From an uncultured Lachnospiraceae bacterium (GTDB lineage: Bacteria > Bacillota > Clostridia > Lachnospirales > Lachnospiraceae): a stretch of 64,000 nt of DNA. The notes under the pieces are model-generated. The model worked only from the letters and a program-made list of their open reading frames with translations. It did not search any database and had not been told where the DNA came from. Each line of letters begins with the position of its first letter. Position 1 is the first letter of the stretch. The translations under genes and the position numbers were made by a program. Below are positions 26,306 to 33,859 of this stretch, piece after piece. The stretch is from assembly GCA_902797185.1 (NCBI GenBank), contig CADBRV010000092.1:1-64000 (forward strand), written 5' to 3'.

Positions 26306-26686
26306 GAAATGTCACCTGCGTAAGGCAGAGAGGTTGGTTTCGGTATGATATTCGAAGAAGACGTCTCTGCATAGCGTCATTGCGGCTGCTTTGGGAAACT
26401 CCTGGAATTTTCCAAAGGCATAAAAATGCATATCGAAAATGAAATAGGTATAAAAAACAGGCCCGCATTTCTGCGGGCCTGTAATCGCAATTCCCGAAAA
26501 CAAAACCGTAATCCGATCCTGGACCAGGGAATCTATTTCTCTTTTATTCCATCACCCGATGAGTGATGAAGCATGTCGTTCCATCACACGTCGTGTGATG
26601 GAATGGAGATCCGATTAACCTCGATAAAAATTATCGCGTTTTCAGGAAACTGCCTCGTTTCAAGTTAAGGGACCAACCCTTGAGGA
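26306..26686. other. Convergent intergenic region with hairpins between methyltransferase and hsp20
   Basis: This 380-base region contains the minus-strand terminator at 26452-26482 and two strong inverted repeats. One is CATCAC-7-GTGATG (26550-26568). The other is the perfect CCATCACAC-GTC-GTGTGATGG (26581-26601). The CATCAC hairpins resemble one module of the dispersed hairpin family described at 27508. Confidence 0.6.
26452..26482 (-). terminator. Rho-independent terminator reading leftward
   Basis: An 11-bp perfect stem (ACAGGCCCGCA / TGCGGGCCTGT) with a TTTC loop. The A-run at 26452-26456 becomes the T-tract on the minus strand. It probably ends hsp20 transcripts about 200 bases after that gene; no T-tract exists for plus-strand transcripts. 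Confidence 0.8.
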
Positions 26687-27154
26687 TCAACCCTCGATGG
26701 AAATCGTCTTGGTTTCCGGAACCTTCTTTTCCTTATCCATAGCAGGGATCGTAATGTTGAGGACGCCATCTTCGAATTTCGCGTGGACATCCTTTTCGGT
26801 TAGGCTTTCGCCAACATAGAAGCTCCTTGCCATGTTGCCGGCATACCTTTCCTGACGGATCAGGTTGCCTTTCTTATCTTTCTCGTCCTTGTCAAGGCTC
26901 TTGTCGGTCTGGATCGTCAGATAACCATTATCCAATGAAAGCTTTACTTCGTCTTTCTTGAATCCCGGAAGGTCAACTGCGATTTCATACTTGCCATCTT
27001 TTTCACGGACATCCGTCTTCATGATGTTTTTAGCGCGTTTCCCGTACAGCGGGCTGTGGCTCATCATCTTATTGAACTGCCTGTCCATTCTATCAAAATC
27101 GTCCATCCAATCATCCATTAAGCTTTCTCCAAATAAATCAGGTAAATACATCAT
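26687..27154 (-). CDS. Small heat-shock protein, Hsp20/alpha-crystallin family
   Basis: A 155-residue chaperone. The alpha-crystallin domain covers about residues 45-145, with the VDLPGFKKDEVKLSLDNGYLTIQ and FEDGVLNITIPA signatures. An N-terminal arm with DDWMDDFDRMDRQFNKMM precedes it and a charged C-terminal tail follows. It binds unfolding proteins without ATP. AAAGGAGG lies 8 bases before the first of two adjacent ATG codons. Its promoter overlaps a CIRCE operator, so it is predicted to be under HrcA heat-shock control. The mRNA leader of about 215 bases is unusually long. Confidence 0.93.
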   Translation of the reverse strand: MMYLPDLFGESLMDDWMDDFDRMDRQFNKMMSHSPLYGKRAKNIMKTDVREKDGKYEIAVDLPGFKKDEVKLSLDNGYLTIQTDKSLDKDEKDKKGNLIRQERYAGNMARSFYVGESLTEKDVHAKFEDGVLNITIPAMDKEKKVPETKTISIEG

Positions 27155-27372
27155 AATAAAAGCCTCCTTTAATGTCGTGCTCTTAACGGGTACGATGTAA
27201 TTTTGAATTTATCCGGTTCAGGATGCTGTTCTGAACTTTAACACCTGCAATGGCAGGTGTTGTTACGAGATATCTGATATATATTGAAGTAAAGGCACTT
27301 GGGAATGAATCCTTGTGAGAGATCTTTTTCTTATCTGGGAACCATCTCTTTTTCATTCCCTTTTCTCTTTAC
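27155..27372 (-). promoter_or_regulatory. Long structured leader of hsp20
   Basis: Between the predicted transcription start and the hsp20 ribosome binding site are about 215 bases with several inverted repeats: AACACCTGC-4-GCAGGTGTT (27240-27261), GTTCAG/CTGAAC (27217-27235), and a long-range GGGAATGA/TCATTCCC pair (about 27301-27360) enclosing GAGAGAT/ATCTC. A role in temperature- or growth-dependent translation is only a possibility. Confidence 0.4.
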
Positions 27373-27379
27373 ATCTATT

Positions 27380-27407
27380 ATTATAGCCATATTGTTAGCA
27401 CTGTCAA
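27380..27407 (-). promoter_or_regulatory. Sigma-A promoter of hsp20
   Basis: On the minus strand, TTGACA (27407-27402) and TATAAT (27385-27380) are separated by 16 bases, a full consensus pair. The -35 box lies within the CIRCE element, so repressor binding would block polymerase. Confidence 0.85.
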
Positions 27408-27421
27408 GAGGCGAGTGCTAA
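27395..27421. promoter_or_regulatory. CIRCE operator (HrcA binding site)
   Basis: TTAGCACTG, a 9-base spacer, then GAGTGCTAA. Seventeen of the 18 CIRCE consensus positions are present with the exact N9 spacing. It overlaps the hsp20 -35 box. Confidence 0.92.
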
Positions 27422-27507
27422 TTTTTTAAAATTTTTTTGGAACTTCGAATTCTGTGAGACAATAAGGGAGTTCTGGCAGGTAACGGATGTAGTGCAGTAC
27501 ATAATAG

Positions 27508-27680
27508 ATCGTAAGGAGAGGGCCGCTTCGGCGGGAGGATTCCTTGCGATGCACTAGCTGCATCGTCCTATGTCATCCCCCCTTCGGGTGATGACGCAGG
27601 CCGCTCTTCCGCACGAAGTGCGCTCTATAATGGCGTGTCTCTCCTCTTTCCGCCATCTCGCCTGGCAAGGCGCGGCCTGC
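27508..27680 (+). repeat. Composite hairpin element, full-length copy 1
   Basis: Several hairpins lie in order: outer arms TCGTAAGGA/TCCTTGCGA enclosing CCGC-TTCG-GCGG; GATGCA-5-TGCATC; GTCATCCCC/GGGTGATGAC; then GCAGGCCGC, which pairs with GCGGCCTGC at the end and encloses CGCAC-GAA-GTGCG. It aligns over about 130 bases with the element at 51871, with matching changes in both arms of the stems. It lies upstream of the thyA promoter. No coding capacity was seen. Confidence 0.75.
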
Positions 27681-27787
27681 TTTAAAAAGGCGCCGGGAAC
27701 AGGCAGTGTCAGGACTTTCCGCCTTTTCTTGCCCATTTTTACGGCAGATGGACAAGTTTCTGACAAGTATTATTTTGCCCTGGGGTT

Positions 27788-27797
27788 ATGCTATAAT
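27788..27797 (+). promoter_or_regulatory. Extended -10 promoter for thyA-folA
   Basis: TATGCTATAAT contains a TGn-TATAAT extended -10 (TATAAT at 27792-27797). The -35 region is weak. It lies about 185 bases before thyA and downstream of the first hairpin element. Confidence 0.6.
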
Positions 27798-27825
27798 AAC
27801 AGGAAAAGAATTTTCGTAAAGGAAT

Positions 27826-27846
27826 GCTTCTAACAGAAGCGTTTTT
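27826..27846 (+). terminator. Terminator-like stem-loop in the thyA leader
   Basis: GCTTCT-AAC-AGAAGC followed by GTTTTT. The 6-bp stem lies about 25-30 bases after the predicted start of thyA transcription, so it could act as an attenuator; it is short and may be weak. Confidence 0.45.
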
Positions 27847-27870
27847 CTATCTATAGATTATAAAAGGACA

Positions 27871-27930
27871 GACGATGTGCCTGGTACATCGTAAGGAATC
27901 CTCCCACTGGAGGGGGATCCTCCTTATGAC
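27871..27930 (-). repeat. Composite hairpin element, partial copy in reverse orientation
   Basis: The reverse complement reads GTCATAAGGAGGATCC...GGATTCCTTACGATGTACCAG, matching the first module of the copy at 51871. The inner stem is CCTCC-CACT-GGAGG, a different sequence from other copies but still paired. It sits in the thyA leader, 43 bases before the AGGAGGT site. Confidence 0.7.
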
Positions 27931-27984
27931 AAATATATACATAGAAGGTTTTCGAAATACACAGCTTTTACAGGAGGTCCCGCA

Positions 27985-28833
27985 ATGAGTTATGCAGATC
28001 AGGTCTTTGTATCCATGTGCAAGGACATTTTGGAAAACGGAACCAGTACAGAGGGTGAAAAAGTGCGCCCAAAATGGGAAGACGGCACTTATGCCTATAC
28101 GATTAAGAAATTCGGGGTGGTAAACCGTTATGACTTGTCCAAGGAGTTCCCTGCGCTGACACTGCGCCGTACGGCGATTAAAAGCTGCACGGACGAGATG
28201 CTTTGGATCTGGCAGAAAAAGTCCAACAATATCCACGACCTGGGCAGCCATATCTGGGACAGCTGGGCGGATGAGGACGGCTCTATCGGGAAGGCTTATG
28301 GCTACCAGATGGGTGTAAAGCATATTTATCCCGAAGGAGAGATGGACCAGGTAGACCGGGTCATCTATGATTTGAAACAGAACCCTTACAGCCGCAGGAT
28401 CCTGACCAATATCTATGTGCACAAGGACCTGCATGAAATGAACTTATATCCCTGCGCTTATTCCATGACCTTCAACGTGACGAAAAAGCCGGGAGACGAT
28501 AAATTAGTCCTGAACGCCATCCTGAACCAGAGGTCCAACGACGTGCTGGCGGCCAACAGCTGGAACGTCTGCCAATATGCGGTCCTGGTGCATATGCTGG
28601 CACAGGTCTGCGACATGCAGGTGGGGGAACTGGTGCATGTGATCGCGGATGCGCATATTTATGACCGTCATGTCCCCATGATCAAGGAACTGATCAGCCG
28701 CCCCCAGTATCCGGCACCGAAGTTCTGGCTGAACCCGGACAAGCATGATTTTTATGATTTCACACCGGATGATGTAAAGCTTCTGGATTACCAGTATGGT
28801 CCGGCCCTGGGGAAGATTCCCGTTGCTGTCTGA
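27985..28833 (+). CDS. thyA: Thymidylate synthase
   Basis: A 282-residue ThyA that makes dTMP from dUMP using methylene-tetrahydrofolate. The catalytic loop is LYPCAYS (Cys157), of the B. subtilis ThyA type (PCxY) rather than the PPCH type of E. coli. QRSNDVLAANSWNVCQYAVL (the dUMP-binding RSND and following region) and the C-terminal KIPVAV are present, and IWQKKSNNIHDLG also matches the B. subtilis enzyme. An AGGAGGT site precedes the ATG. folA follows 63 bases later and recycles the dihydrofolate produced, so the pair forms a natural operon. The leader contains a terminator-like stem and a hairpin element. Confidence 0.95.
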   Translation: MSYADQVFVSMCKDILENGTSTEGEKVRPKWEDGTYAYTIKKFGVVNRYDLSKEFPALTLRRTAIKSCTDEMLWIWQKKSNNIHDLGSHIWDSWADEDGSIGKAYGYQMGVKHIYPEGEMDQVDRVIYDLKQNPYSRRILTNIYVHKDLHEMNLYPCAYSMTFNVTKKPGDDKLVLNAILNQRSNDVLAANSWNVCQYAVLVHMLAQVCDMQVGELVHVIADAHIYDRHVPMIKELISRPQYPAPKFWLNPDKHDFYDFTPDDVKLLDYQYGPALGKIPVAV

Positions 28834-28896
28834 TCTTTTACGATAAACGGGGCAATGATTTTGAAATAAATGAGATGAAGAAGAAAGGGAGAAAGC

Positions 28897-29400
28897 ATGA
28901 ATTTAATTGCTGCGGTAGATAAAAACTGGGCCATCGGGCTGCACAACAGGCTGCTGGCCAGCATCCCCAATGACATGAAATTCTTCCGGGAGACCACTAC
29001 TGGAGGCGTAGTGGTGATGGGGCGCAGGACCCTGGAAAGCTTTCCGGGCCAGCGTCCCCTGCCAAACAGGACCAATATCGTCCTGACCAGGCGGGAGAAT
29101 TATAAGGTAAAAGGCGCGCAGGTCGTCCATTCGGTAGAGGAGCTCCATGAGGCTTTGGCAGGATATCCCTCTGAGACAGTGTACGTCATCGGGGGCGAAA
29201 GCGTTTACCGGCTGCTGCTGGATGAATGCGATACCGCATATATCACGAAAATCGATTTTGCGTTTGATGCGGATGCCTTTTTCCCGAACCTGGATCAAAA
29301 TCCGGACTGGGAAATGGTAGAGGAAAGCGATGAGGATACCTACCAGGACCTGATCTATCATTTTACTACCTATAAAAAATGTCATCACCCGCAAGGTTGA
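28897..29400 (+). CDS. folA: Dihydrofolate reductase
   Basis: A 167-residue DHFR that reduces dihydrofolate to tetrahydrofolate with NADPH. Typical motifs are MNLIAAVDKNWAIG at the start, PNDMKFFRETTTGGVVVMGRRT (the acidic substrate residue is the Asp of NDMKFF), LPNRTNIVLT, VYVIGGESVY and the C-terminal YHFTTYKK strand. It is cotranscribed with thyA. The last codons (CHHPQG and stop) are written by the hairpin element that begins at 29381, so the repeat has supplied the end of the protein. Confidence 0.95.
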   Translation: MNLIAAVDKNWAIGLHNRLLASIPNDMKFFRETTTGGVVVMGRRTLESFPGQRPLPNRTNIVLTRRENYKVKGAQVVHSVEELHEALAGYPSETVYVIGGESVYRLLLDECDTAYITKIDFAFDADAFFPNLDQNPDWEMVEESDEDTYQDLIYHFTTYKKCHHPQG

Positions 29401-29452
29401 TGACGCAGGCCACGTCCCCGCATGGAGCGTGAATCTGCAAGACGTGGCTTGC
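29381..29452 (+). repeat. Composite hairpin element, second module, overlapping the folA 3' end
   Basis: GTCATCACC-5-GGTTGATGAC, then GCAGGCCACGTC pairing with GACGTGGCTTGC (about 11 of 12 positions), enclosing CGCATGGAGCG. GATGACGCAGGCC is shared with the copy at 27508. The right arm is 60 bases before ilvB. Confidence 0.7.
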
Positions 29453-29512
29453 CCGCTATTTATTAGGAAGTAAGAATAAGGACACCCTATAAGCAACAAG
29501 AGGATATAGAGA

Positions 29513-31219
29513 ATGAAGATAGCTGGAAAAAAATTATTTGTGAAAGCCCTCAAGGCGGAGGGCGTGGATACCATATTTGCCTATCCGGGCGGCGTGATTA
29601 CGGACCTTTTGGATGAGCTGGGAAAAGACGGCAGCATCCGGATCGTCCTTCCCCGCCATGAGCAGGCCCTGGTCCATGCGGCAGAGGGCTATGCCCGTGC
29701 CACAGGGAAGCCGGCAGTATGCCTGGTAACCAGCGGTCCCGGCGCGACCAATACGATTACCGGCCTGGCCGACGCGTTTTTGGACAGCGTGCCGCTGGTG
29801 CTTTTCTCCGGACAGGTAGCCACCGGCCTGGTGGGCAATGACGCGTTTCAGGAAGTGGACATGGTAGGTCTCTGCCGGAACATCACAAAATATGCAACCA
29901 TGGTTACGAACCGGGATGACCTGGGAAGGCTGATCAAGGAAGCCTTCTATATCGCTTCCACCGGGAAGCCGGGCCCTGTCGTGCTGGACCTTCCAAAGAA
30001 CATCCAGACAGCAGAAGGCGATCCGGATTATCCGGAAACCGTAAACATCCGTGGCTACAAGCCGCCGGAAGGGGTGCATATCGGCCAGCTGAAAAAGGCA
30101 TGGAAGGTTTTGAAAAACGCAAAGCGCCCGCTGATCCTGGCAGGCGGCGGCGTCAATATTTCCGGCGCCCAGGAAGAGCTTACGACCTTTGCCGAAAAGA
30201 CCGGCGTTCCCGTTGTCACGACTGTTATGGGAAGGGGCGCCATCCCTACGGTCCATCCTCTTTTTATTGGTGACGCGGGGCTCCATGGTTCCTATGCCTG
30301 CAACCAGGCGATCGCGGCCTGCGACGTGCTGTTTTCCATCGGCACCCGTTTTAACGACCGTATCACCGGGGACCTCAATGAGTTCGCTCCCAATGCCCAG
30401 ATCGTGCATATCGATATTGACAGCGCGTCTATCTCCAGGAACGTAGTGGTGGATGTGCCCATCGTGGCAGACGCCAAAGTGGCTCTGGAAAAATTAAATG
30501 AATGGGCCACCCATCTGGACCTGATGGACTGGGCCAGGATGATCGAAAAGTGGAACAGCAAGTATCCCATGAGCATGCCGAAGGACGTAGGGCTTACTCC
30601 CCAGGCCATCGTGGAAGGCATTAACGACATCTTTAATGATGACGAGATCATTTATACGACAGATGTAGGCCAGCACCAGATGTGGGCGACCCAGTTCCTG
30701 TCCCTGGACGAGAAAAAGCAGCTGATTACTTCCGGCGGCTTTGGCACTATGGGCTTCGGTTTCCCGGCTGCCATCGGCGCCAAACTGGCCCATCCGGAAA
30801 AAGGCGTCATCTGCGTTTCCGGTGACGGCTCCTTCCAGATGAATATGCAGGAGATGGCGACTTCCGTAGTGGAGCACGCGCCTGTCATTGTCTGCCTGAT
30901 GAACAATTACAACCTGGGCATGGTGCGCCAGATGCAGGATGTTTATTACGGGAAGCGTTATGTAGCGACTTGCCTGAAATCCCATGAGGAAGACATTGAA
31001 AAGGGCGCGCCTGTTTATGTCCCGGATTTCATGAAGTGGGCGGAAAGCTATGGCATCCACCATATCCAGGTTACCAAGCGGGAAGAGGTGATCCCGGCTT
31101 TGGAACAGGCAAGGAAATGGAAAGACAAATCTACCTTGATTGAATTCCTGATCAGGGAAGATGAACTGGTACTGCCTATGGTAAGGGCCGGCAAGGCTAC
31201 CACAGACATGATTCTGTAA
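29513..31219 (+). CDS. ilvB: Acetolactate synthase, large catalytic subunit
   Basis: A 568-residue thiamine-diphosphate and FAD enzyme, the first common step of valine, leucine and isoleucine synthesis. Evidence includes the N-terminal FAYPGGVITDLLDEL and RHEQALVHAAEGYARATGKPA (catalytic glutamate of HEQ), the central domain GGGVNISGAQ, and the C-terminal diphosphate motif GDGSFQMNMQEMATSVV...NN. Length is standard. A GAGG site lies about 9 bases before the ATG. The regulatory subunit gene follows after 12 bases. No T-box or leader peptide is visible in the 112 bases upstream; a hairpin element is there instead. Confidence 0.95.
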   Translation: MKIAGKKLFVKALKAEGVDTIFAYPGGVITDLLDELGKDGSIRIVLPRHEQALVHAAEGYARATGKPAVCLVTSGPGATNTITGLADAFLDSVPLVLFSGQVATGLVGNDAFQEVDMVGLCRNITKYATMVTNRDDLGRLIKEAFYIASTGKPGPVVLDLPKNIQTAEGDPDYPETVNIRGYKPPEGVHIGQLKKAWKVLKNAKRPLILAGGGVNISGAQEELTTFAEKTGVPVVTTVMGRGAIPTVHPLFIGDAGLHGSYACNQAIAACDVLFSIGTRFNDRITGDLNEFAPNAQIVHIDIDSASISRNVVVDVPIVADAKVALEKLNEWATHLDLMDWARMIEKWNSKYPMSMPKDVGLTPQAIVEGINDIFNDDEIIYTTDVGQHQMWATQFLSLDEKKQLITSGGFGTMGFGFPAAIGAKLAHPEKGVICVSGDGSFQMNMQEMATSVVEHAPVIVCLMNNYNLGMVRQMQDVYYGKRYVATCLKSHEEDIEKGAPVYVPDFMKWAESYGIHHIQVTKREEVIPALEQARKWKDKSTLIEFLIREDELVLPMVRAGKATTDMIL

Positions 31220-31231
31220 GGAGGACAGGTG

Positions 31232-31729
31232 ATGGAAAAACGTTGGATCGCATTATATGTGGAAAACCAGGTGGGCGTGCTTGCCAAGATTTCCGGGCTT
31301 TTTTCCGGTAAAGCTTATAACCTGACCAGCCTTACAGTAGGCACGACAGAAGACGAGACAGTTTCCCGCATGACCATCAGCGTGGACAGCGATGATGTGA
31401 CATTTGAGCAGATTAAGAAGCAGCTGAACCGGATGGTGGAAGTCATCAAGGTGATTGACCTGACGGATACCCCGATTTTCATGAAAGAGATCCTTTATAT
31501 CAAGATCAAGAAAATGACGGCAGCGGACAAGCAGGAAGCGTTCCATATCGCCCAGGTATTTGACGCGGAAGTCATCGACATCGGGAAGGACAGCCTGATC
31601 ATGTCCAGCATGCTGACCGAGCACAGGAACAATGAGCTGATCGCCCTCTGCCGCAGCGAGTTCCACAATATCGAGGTAGTCCGCGGCGGTTCTGTAGCAA
31701 TCGAAAGCATCAGCACTTCCTGCAGGTAA
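31232..31729 (+). CDS. ilvN: Acetolactate synthase, small regulatory subunit
   Basis: A 165-residue regulatory partner of IlvB. The N-terminal ACT domain (WIALYVENQVGVLAKISGLFSGKAYNLTSLTVG) binds branched-chain amino acids for feedback control, and a C-terminal small-subunit domain follows from about residue 80. The ATG at 31232 is 7 bases after GGAGG; a GTG one codon earlier is less likely. It is cotranscribed with ilvB. Confidence 0.93.
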   Translation: MEKRWIALYVENQVGVLAKISGLFSGKAYNLTSLTVGTTEDETVSRMTISVDSDDVTFEQIKKQLNRMVEVIKVIDLTDTPIFMKEILYIKIKKMTAADKQEAFHIAQVFDAEVIDIGKDSLIMSSMLTEHRNNELIALCRSEFHNIEVVRGGSVAIESISTSCR

Positions 31730-32179
31730 TTGCCGGACAGGAAGCGGTGGGAAAAGTGCTTCCGGAACGGGAAGTTTTTAGGGCAGAAAGTACCGGCACA
31801 GTCCCGGCGCCTTCTCCCACGGCGGTGAAAAGCTTTTTCCGGCAGATGGAAAAATAAAAAAATTTTACGCGGACTGTTGGTTTTTGTTAAAATTTTTTCT
31901 TTTTCCCGGCCGCCCCAGGCGGGAAAAATGGTACTTTTTGGAAATACGGAAAAAATTGGAATAAAAACGGACAAGATTGTTACAGGAAGTTCATAATATA
32001 AGGAAAAATTATAGAAGACAGAAGCGATATAACTATAGCGAATATTAAGCATGATTTTTTCATATAGGCTGGAAATAGCAGCCTTATTGACACTCAGATA
32101 AGTTGGGCTTAGAATTTTGCTATGTAGTGAATTTAATCATTCAGTTGATTTTATTTAACCCGGAAAGAAGGTATTCAAG
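31730..32179. other. Gap between ilvN and ilvE
   Basis: About 450 bases. Near the start are a GGAAGC/GCTTCC pair and CTTCC-6-GGAAG followed by TTTTT (31759-31779), a possible weak ilvN terminator. An AGGCTG-7-CAGCCT hairpin lies at about 32066-32085. No convincing promoter and no T-box motif were found. No open frame here looks like a gene. Confidence 0.4.
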
Positions 32180-33211
32180 ATGGAGAAAAAGAATATTGAC
32201 TGGTCCAGCCTGGACTTTGGCTATCGTCCTACAGAAGCCCGCTATGTTGCCAACTACAAAAACGGCGCATGGGACGAAGGCGAAATGACAGACAACAGCA
32301 TGATCACCATGAGTGAATGTGCAGGCGTGCTGCAGTATGCGCAGACCGTATTTGAAGGCATGAAGGCTTATACGACGGTGGACGGCCGTACGGTTGTATT
32401 CCGTCCGGACCTGAACGCAAAGCGTTTTGAGGATTCCGCCAAGACCCTGGAAATGCCGCCGTTCCCCCAGGACCGTTTCATCAAGTCCATTGAGGACGTA
32501 GTCCGCGCCAACTGGGCATATGTACCGCCTTATGGATCCGGCGCTACCCTTTATATCCGTCCGTACATGTTCGGCATTTCTCCGGTTATCGGGGTTAAGC
32601 CGGCAGAAGAATACCAGTACCGTGTATTTGTCACCCCGGTAGGCCCGTACTTCAAGGGTGGCGCAAAGCCGATCACCATCCGTGTCTGCGATTATGACCG
32701 TGCGGCACCCCATGGCACCGGCATGATCAAGGCAGGCCTTAACTATGCCATGAGCCTTAGGGCTATCGTTTCCGCCCACAAGGAAGGCTATGACGAGAAC
32801 ATGTTCCTGGATGCCGCTACCAGGACCTATGTAGAAGAGACCGGCGGCGCAAACTTCATCTTTATTACCAAAGACGGCAGCACTTTGGTTACCCCGAAGT
32901 CTGACAGCATCCTTCCTTCCGTAACCAGGAGGTCCCTGATGGTTGTAGCAGAGAAGTACCTTGGCATGAAGGTAGAACACCGCAAGGTACGTTTCGACGA
33001 GGTAAAGGATTTTGCAGAGTGCGGCCTTTGCGGCACTGCAGCCGTTATCTCCCCGGTAGGCCGGATCGTGGACCATGGCAAGGAGATCAACTTCCCGAGC
33101 GGCATGGAAAAGATGGGCCCGGTAATCCAGAAACTGTACGACACCCTCACCGGCATCCAGATGGGTACCGTAGAACCGCCAGAAGGATGGCTCCACGAGA
33201 TCAAAATGTGA
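32180..33211 (+). CDS. ilvE: Branched-chain amino acid aminotransferase
   Basis: A 343-residue PLP class IV transaminase that carries out the last step of valine, leucine and isoleucine synthesis. It resembles the long (eukaryote-like, BCAT type II) form: the N-terminal SSLDFGYRPTEARYVANYKNG, TVFEGMKAYTTVDG, FRPDLNAKRFEDSAKTLEMP, and the PLP region with LNYAMSLRAI and YVEETGGANFIFI. The length fits. An AGAAGG site precedes the ATG. It is separated from ilvBN by 450 bases, so it may have its own promoter. A strong terminator follows at 33365. Confidence 0.94.
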   Translation: MEKKNIDWSSLDFGYRPTEARYVANYKNGAWDEGEMTDNSMITMSECAGVLQYAQTVFEGMKAYTTVDGRTVVFRPDLNAKRFEDSAKTLEMPPFPQDRFIKSIEDVVRANWAYVPPYGSGATLYIRPYMFGISPVIGVKPAEEYQYRVFVTPVGPYFKGGAKPITIRVCDYDRAAPHGTGMIKAGLNYAMSLRAIVSAHKEGYDENMFLDAATRTYVEETGGANFIFITKDGSTLVTPKSDSILPSVTRRSLMVVAEKYLGMKVEHRKVRFDEVKDFAECGLCGTAAVISPVGRIVDHGKEINFPSGMEKMGPVIQKLYDTLTGIQMGTVEPPEGWLHEIKM

Positions 33212-33364
33212 TCCTGACAGCATTCCGGACGTTTCGAAGGGGCAAGGGGGAAGATCCTTTCGCTTCGAATGGCGCAGCCCGCTATCCAGGCGCCTGAAAA
33301 GGCAGCCTAAGGAGGTCGGGAACCCCGTCTAGAGCCTATGGGATTAATAATAGGAAGAGTTAGA

Positions 33365-33399
33365 AAGACAGCTTGCAGCAGTGCAGGCTGTCTTTTTTT
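33365..33399 (+). terminator. Rho-independent terminator of ilvE
   Basis: AAGACAGC and GGCTGTCTT arms with an inner TGCA/TGCA pair, then seven T residues. Confidence 0.88.
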
Positions 33400-33595
33400 G
33401 GTGGGATGTGCCGGAGAGTGGGTGCCATGCTTACATGAGTACCCATTCGAAGGATGATGGCCAGCAGGAAGTTATGCTTGGAGCTGATGTAAATCACACA
33501 AATCTGGCAGGACTGGCTGAAAAAGGCCTAGTTAAAGTGTCAGAACTAGACGCAACTAACCTCGGAACCGCTTCAAATGGAAAGAATTGATAGAA

Positions 33596-33609
33596 TTTTA
33601 ACGTTAAAA
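33596..33609. promoter_or_regulatory. 14-bp palindrome upstream of the hydrogenase promoter
   Basis: TTTTAACGTTAAAA is a perfect palindrome centred about 25 bases before the -35 box. It has TTAA half-sites like Rex operators but lacks the 4-base spacer, so the regulator is unknown. Confidence 0.45.
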
Positions 33610-33627
33610 ATCGGTCATTTGTTGCTA

Positions 33628-33656
33628 TTGACAGATAAATCTAAATAGTTTAAAAA
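33628..33656 (+). promoter_or_regulatory. Promoter of the hydrogenase operon
   Basis: TTGACA (33628-33633), 17-base spacer, TAAAAA (33651-33656). The predicted leader of about 200 bases carries the hairpin element at 33703. Confidence 0.65.
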
Positions 33657-33702
33657 AGAATTGTGTCATGAATCATCTGCTTTTCCATCTTGGAAGGCAG
33701 CA

Positions 33703-33830
33703 GCCATGTCCATATGCATCGTTATTTTGCAGTGTTATGCCAATGAGGTGCACACAGCGTGCGCAGGCATAGCCTGCATCATCATCCTCCGGGTGATGGA
33801 AATAATGGGGGCGATGCATAGAGACATGGC
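33703..33830 (-). repeat. Composite hairpin element, reverse orientation, in the hydrogenase leader
   Basis: A 19-base outer stem (33703-33721 with 33812-33830, two mismatches) encloses GCAC-5-GTGC, the perfect GCAGGC-ATA-GCCTGC and a CATCACCCGGAGGATGATG-like hairpin read on the minus strand. The order CATCACCC, GATGATG, CAGGC, CGCAC matches the second module of the copies at 27508 and 29381. It ends 15 bases before the ribosome binding site of the first hydrogenase gene. Confidence 0.65.
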
Positions 33831-33859
33831 TTTCTTAGAGATTGCAGGAGGAAAGGAAT

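Larger units (their letters stand above)
33400..33859. other. Promoter region and long leader of the hydrogenase operon
   Basis: About 460 bases. It holds a decayed-looking open stretch (to 33590), a 14-bp palindrome, a sigma-A promoter and a long leader containing an inverted hairpin element. These parts are listed separately. The ribosome binding site AGGAGG is at 33846-33851. Confidence 0.6.

Noticed and set aside
27508-27680. A tRNA or known riboswitch
   Set aside because: The hairpins do not form a cloverleaf and lack conserved tRNA loops. I could not match a riboswitch core by eye, and the same block recurs before unrelated genes.
29401-29512. T-box or leader-peptide attenuator for ilvBN
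   Set aside because: The space is only 112 bases, with no T-box consensus, no run of Ile/Leu/Val codons and no terminator.
33381-33590. A 69-residue gene after the ilvE terminator
   Set aside because: It starts within the terminator hairpin and has no ribosome binding site. The later part (from about 33435) looks protein-like but matches nothing I recognise. It may be a remnant.
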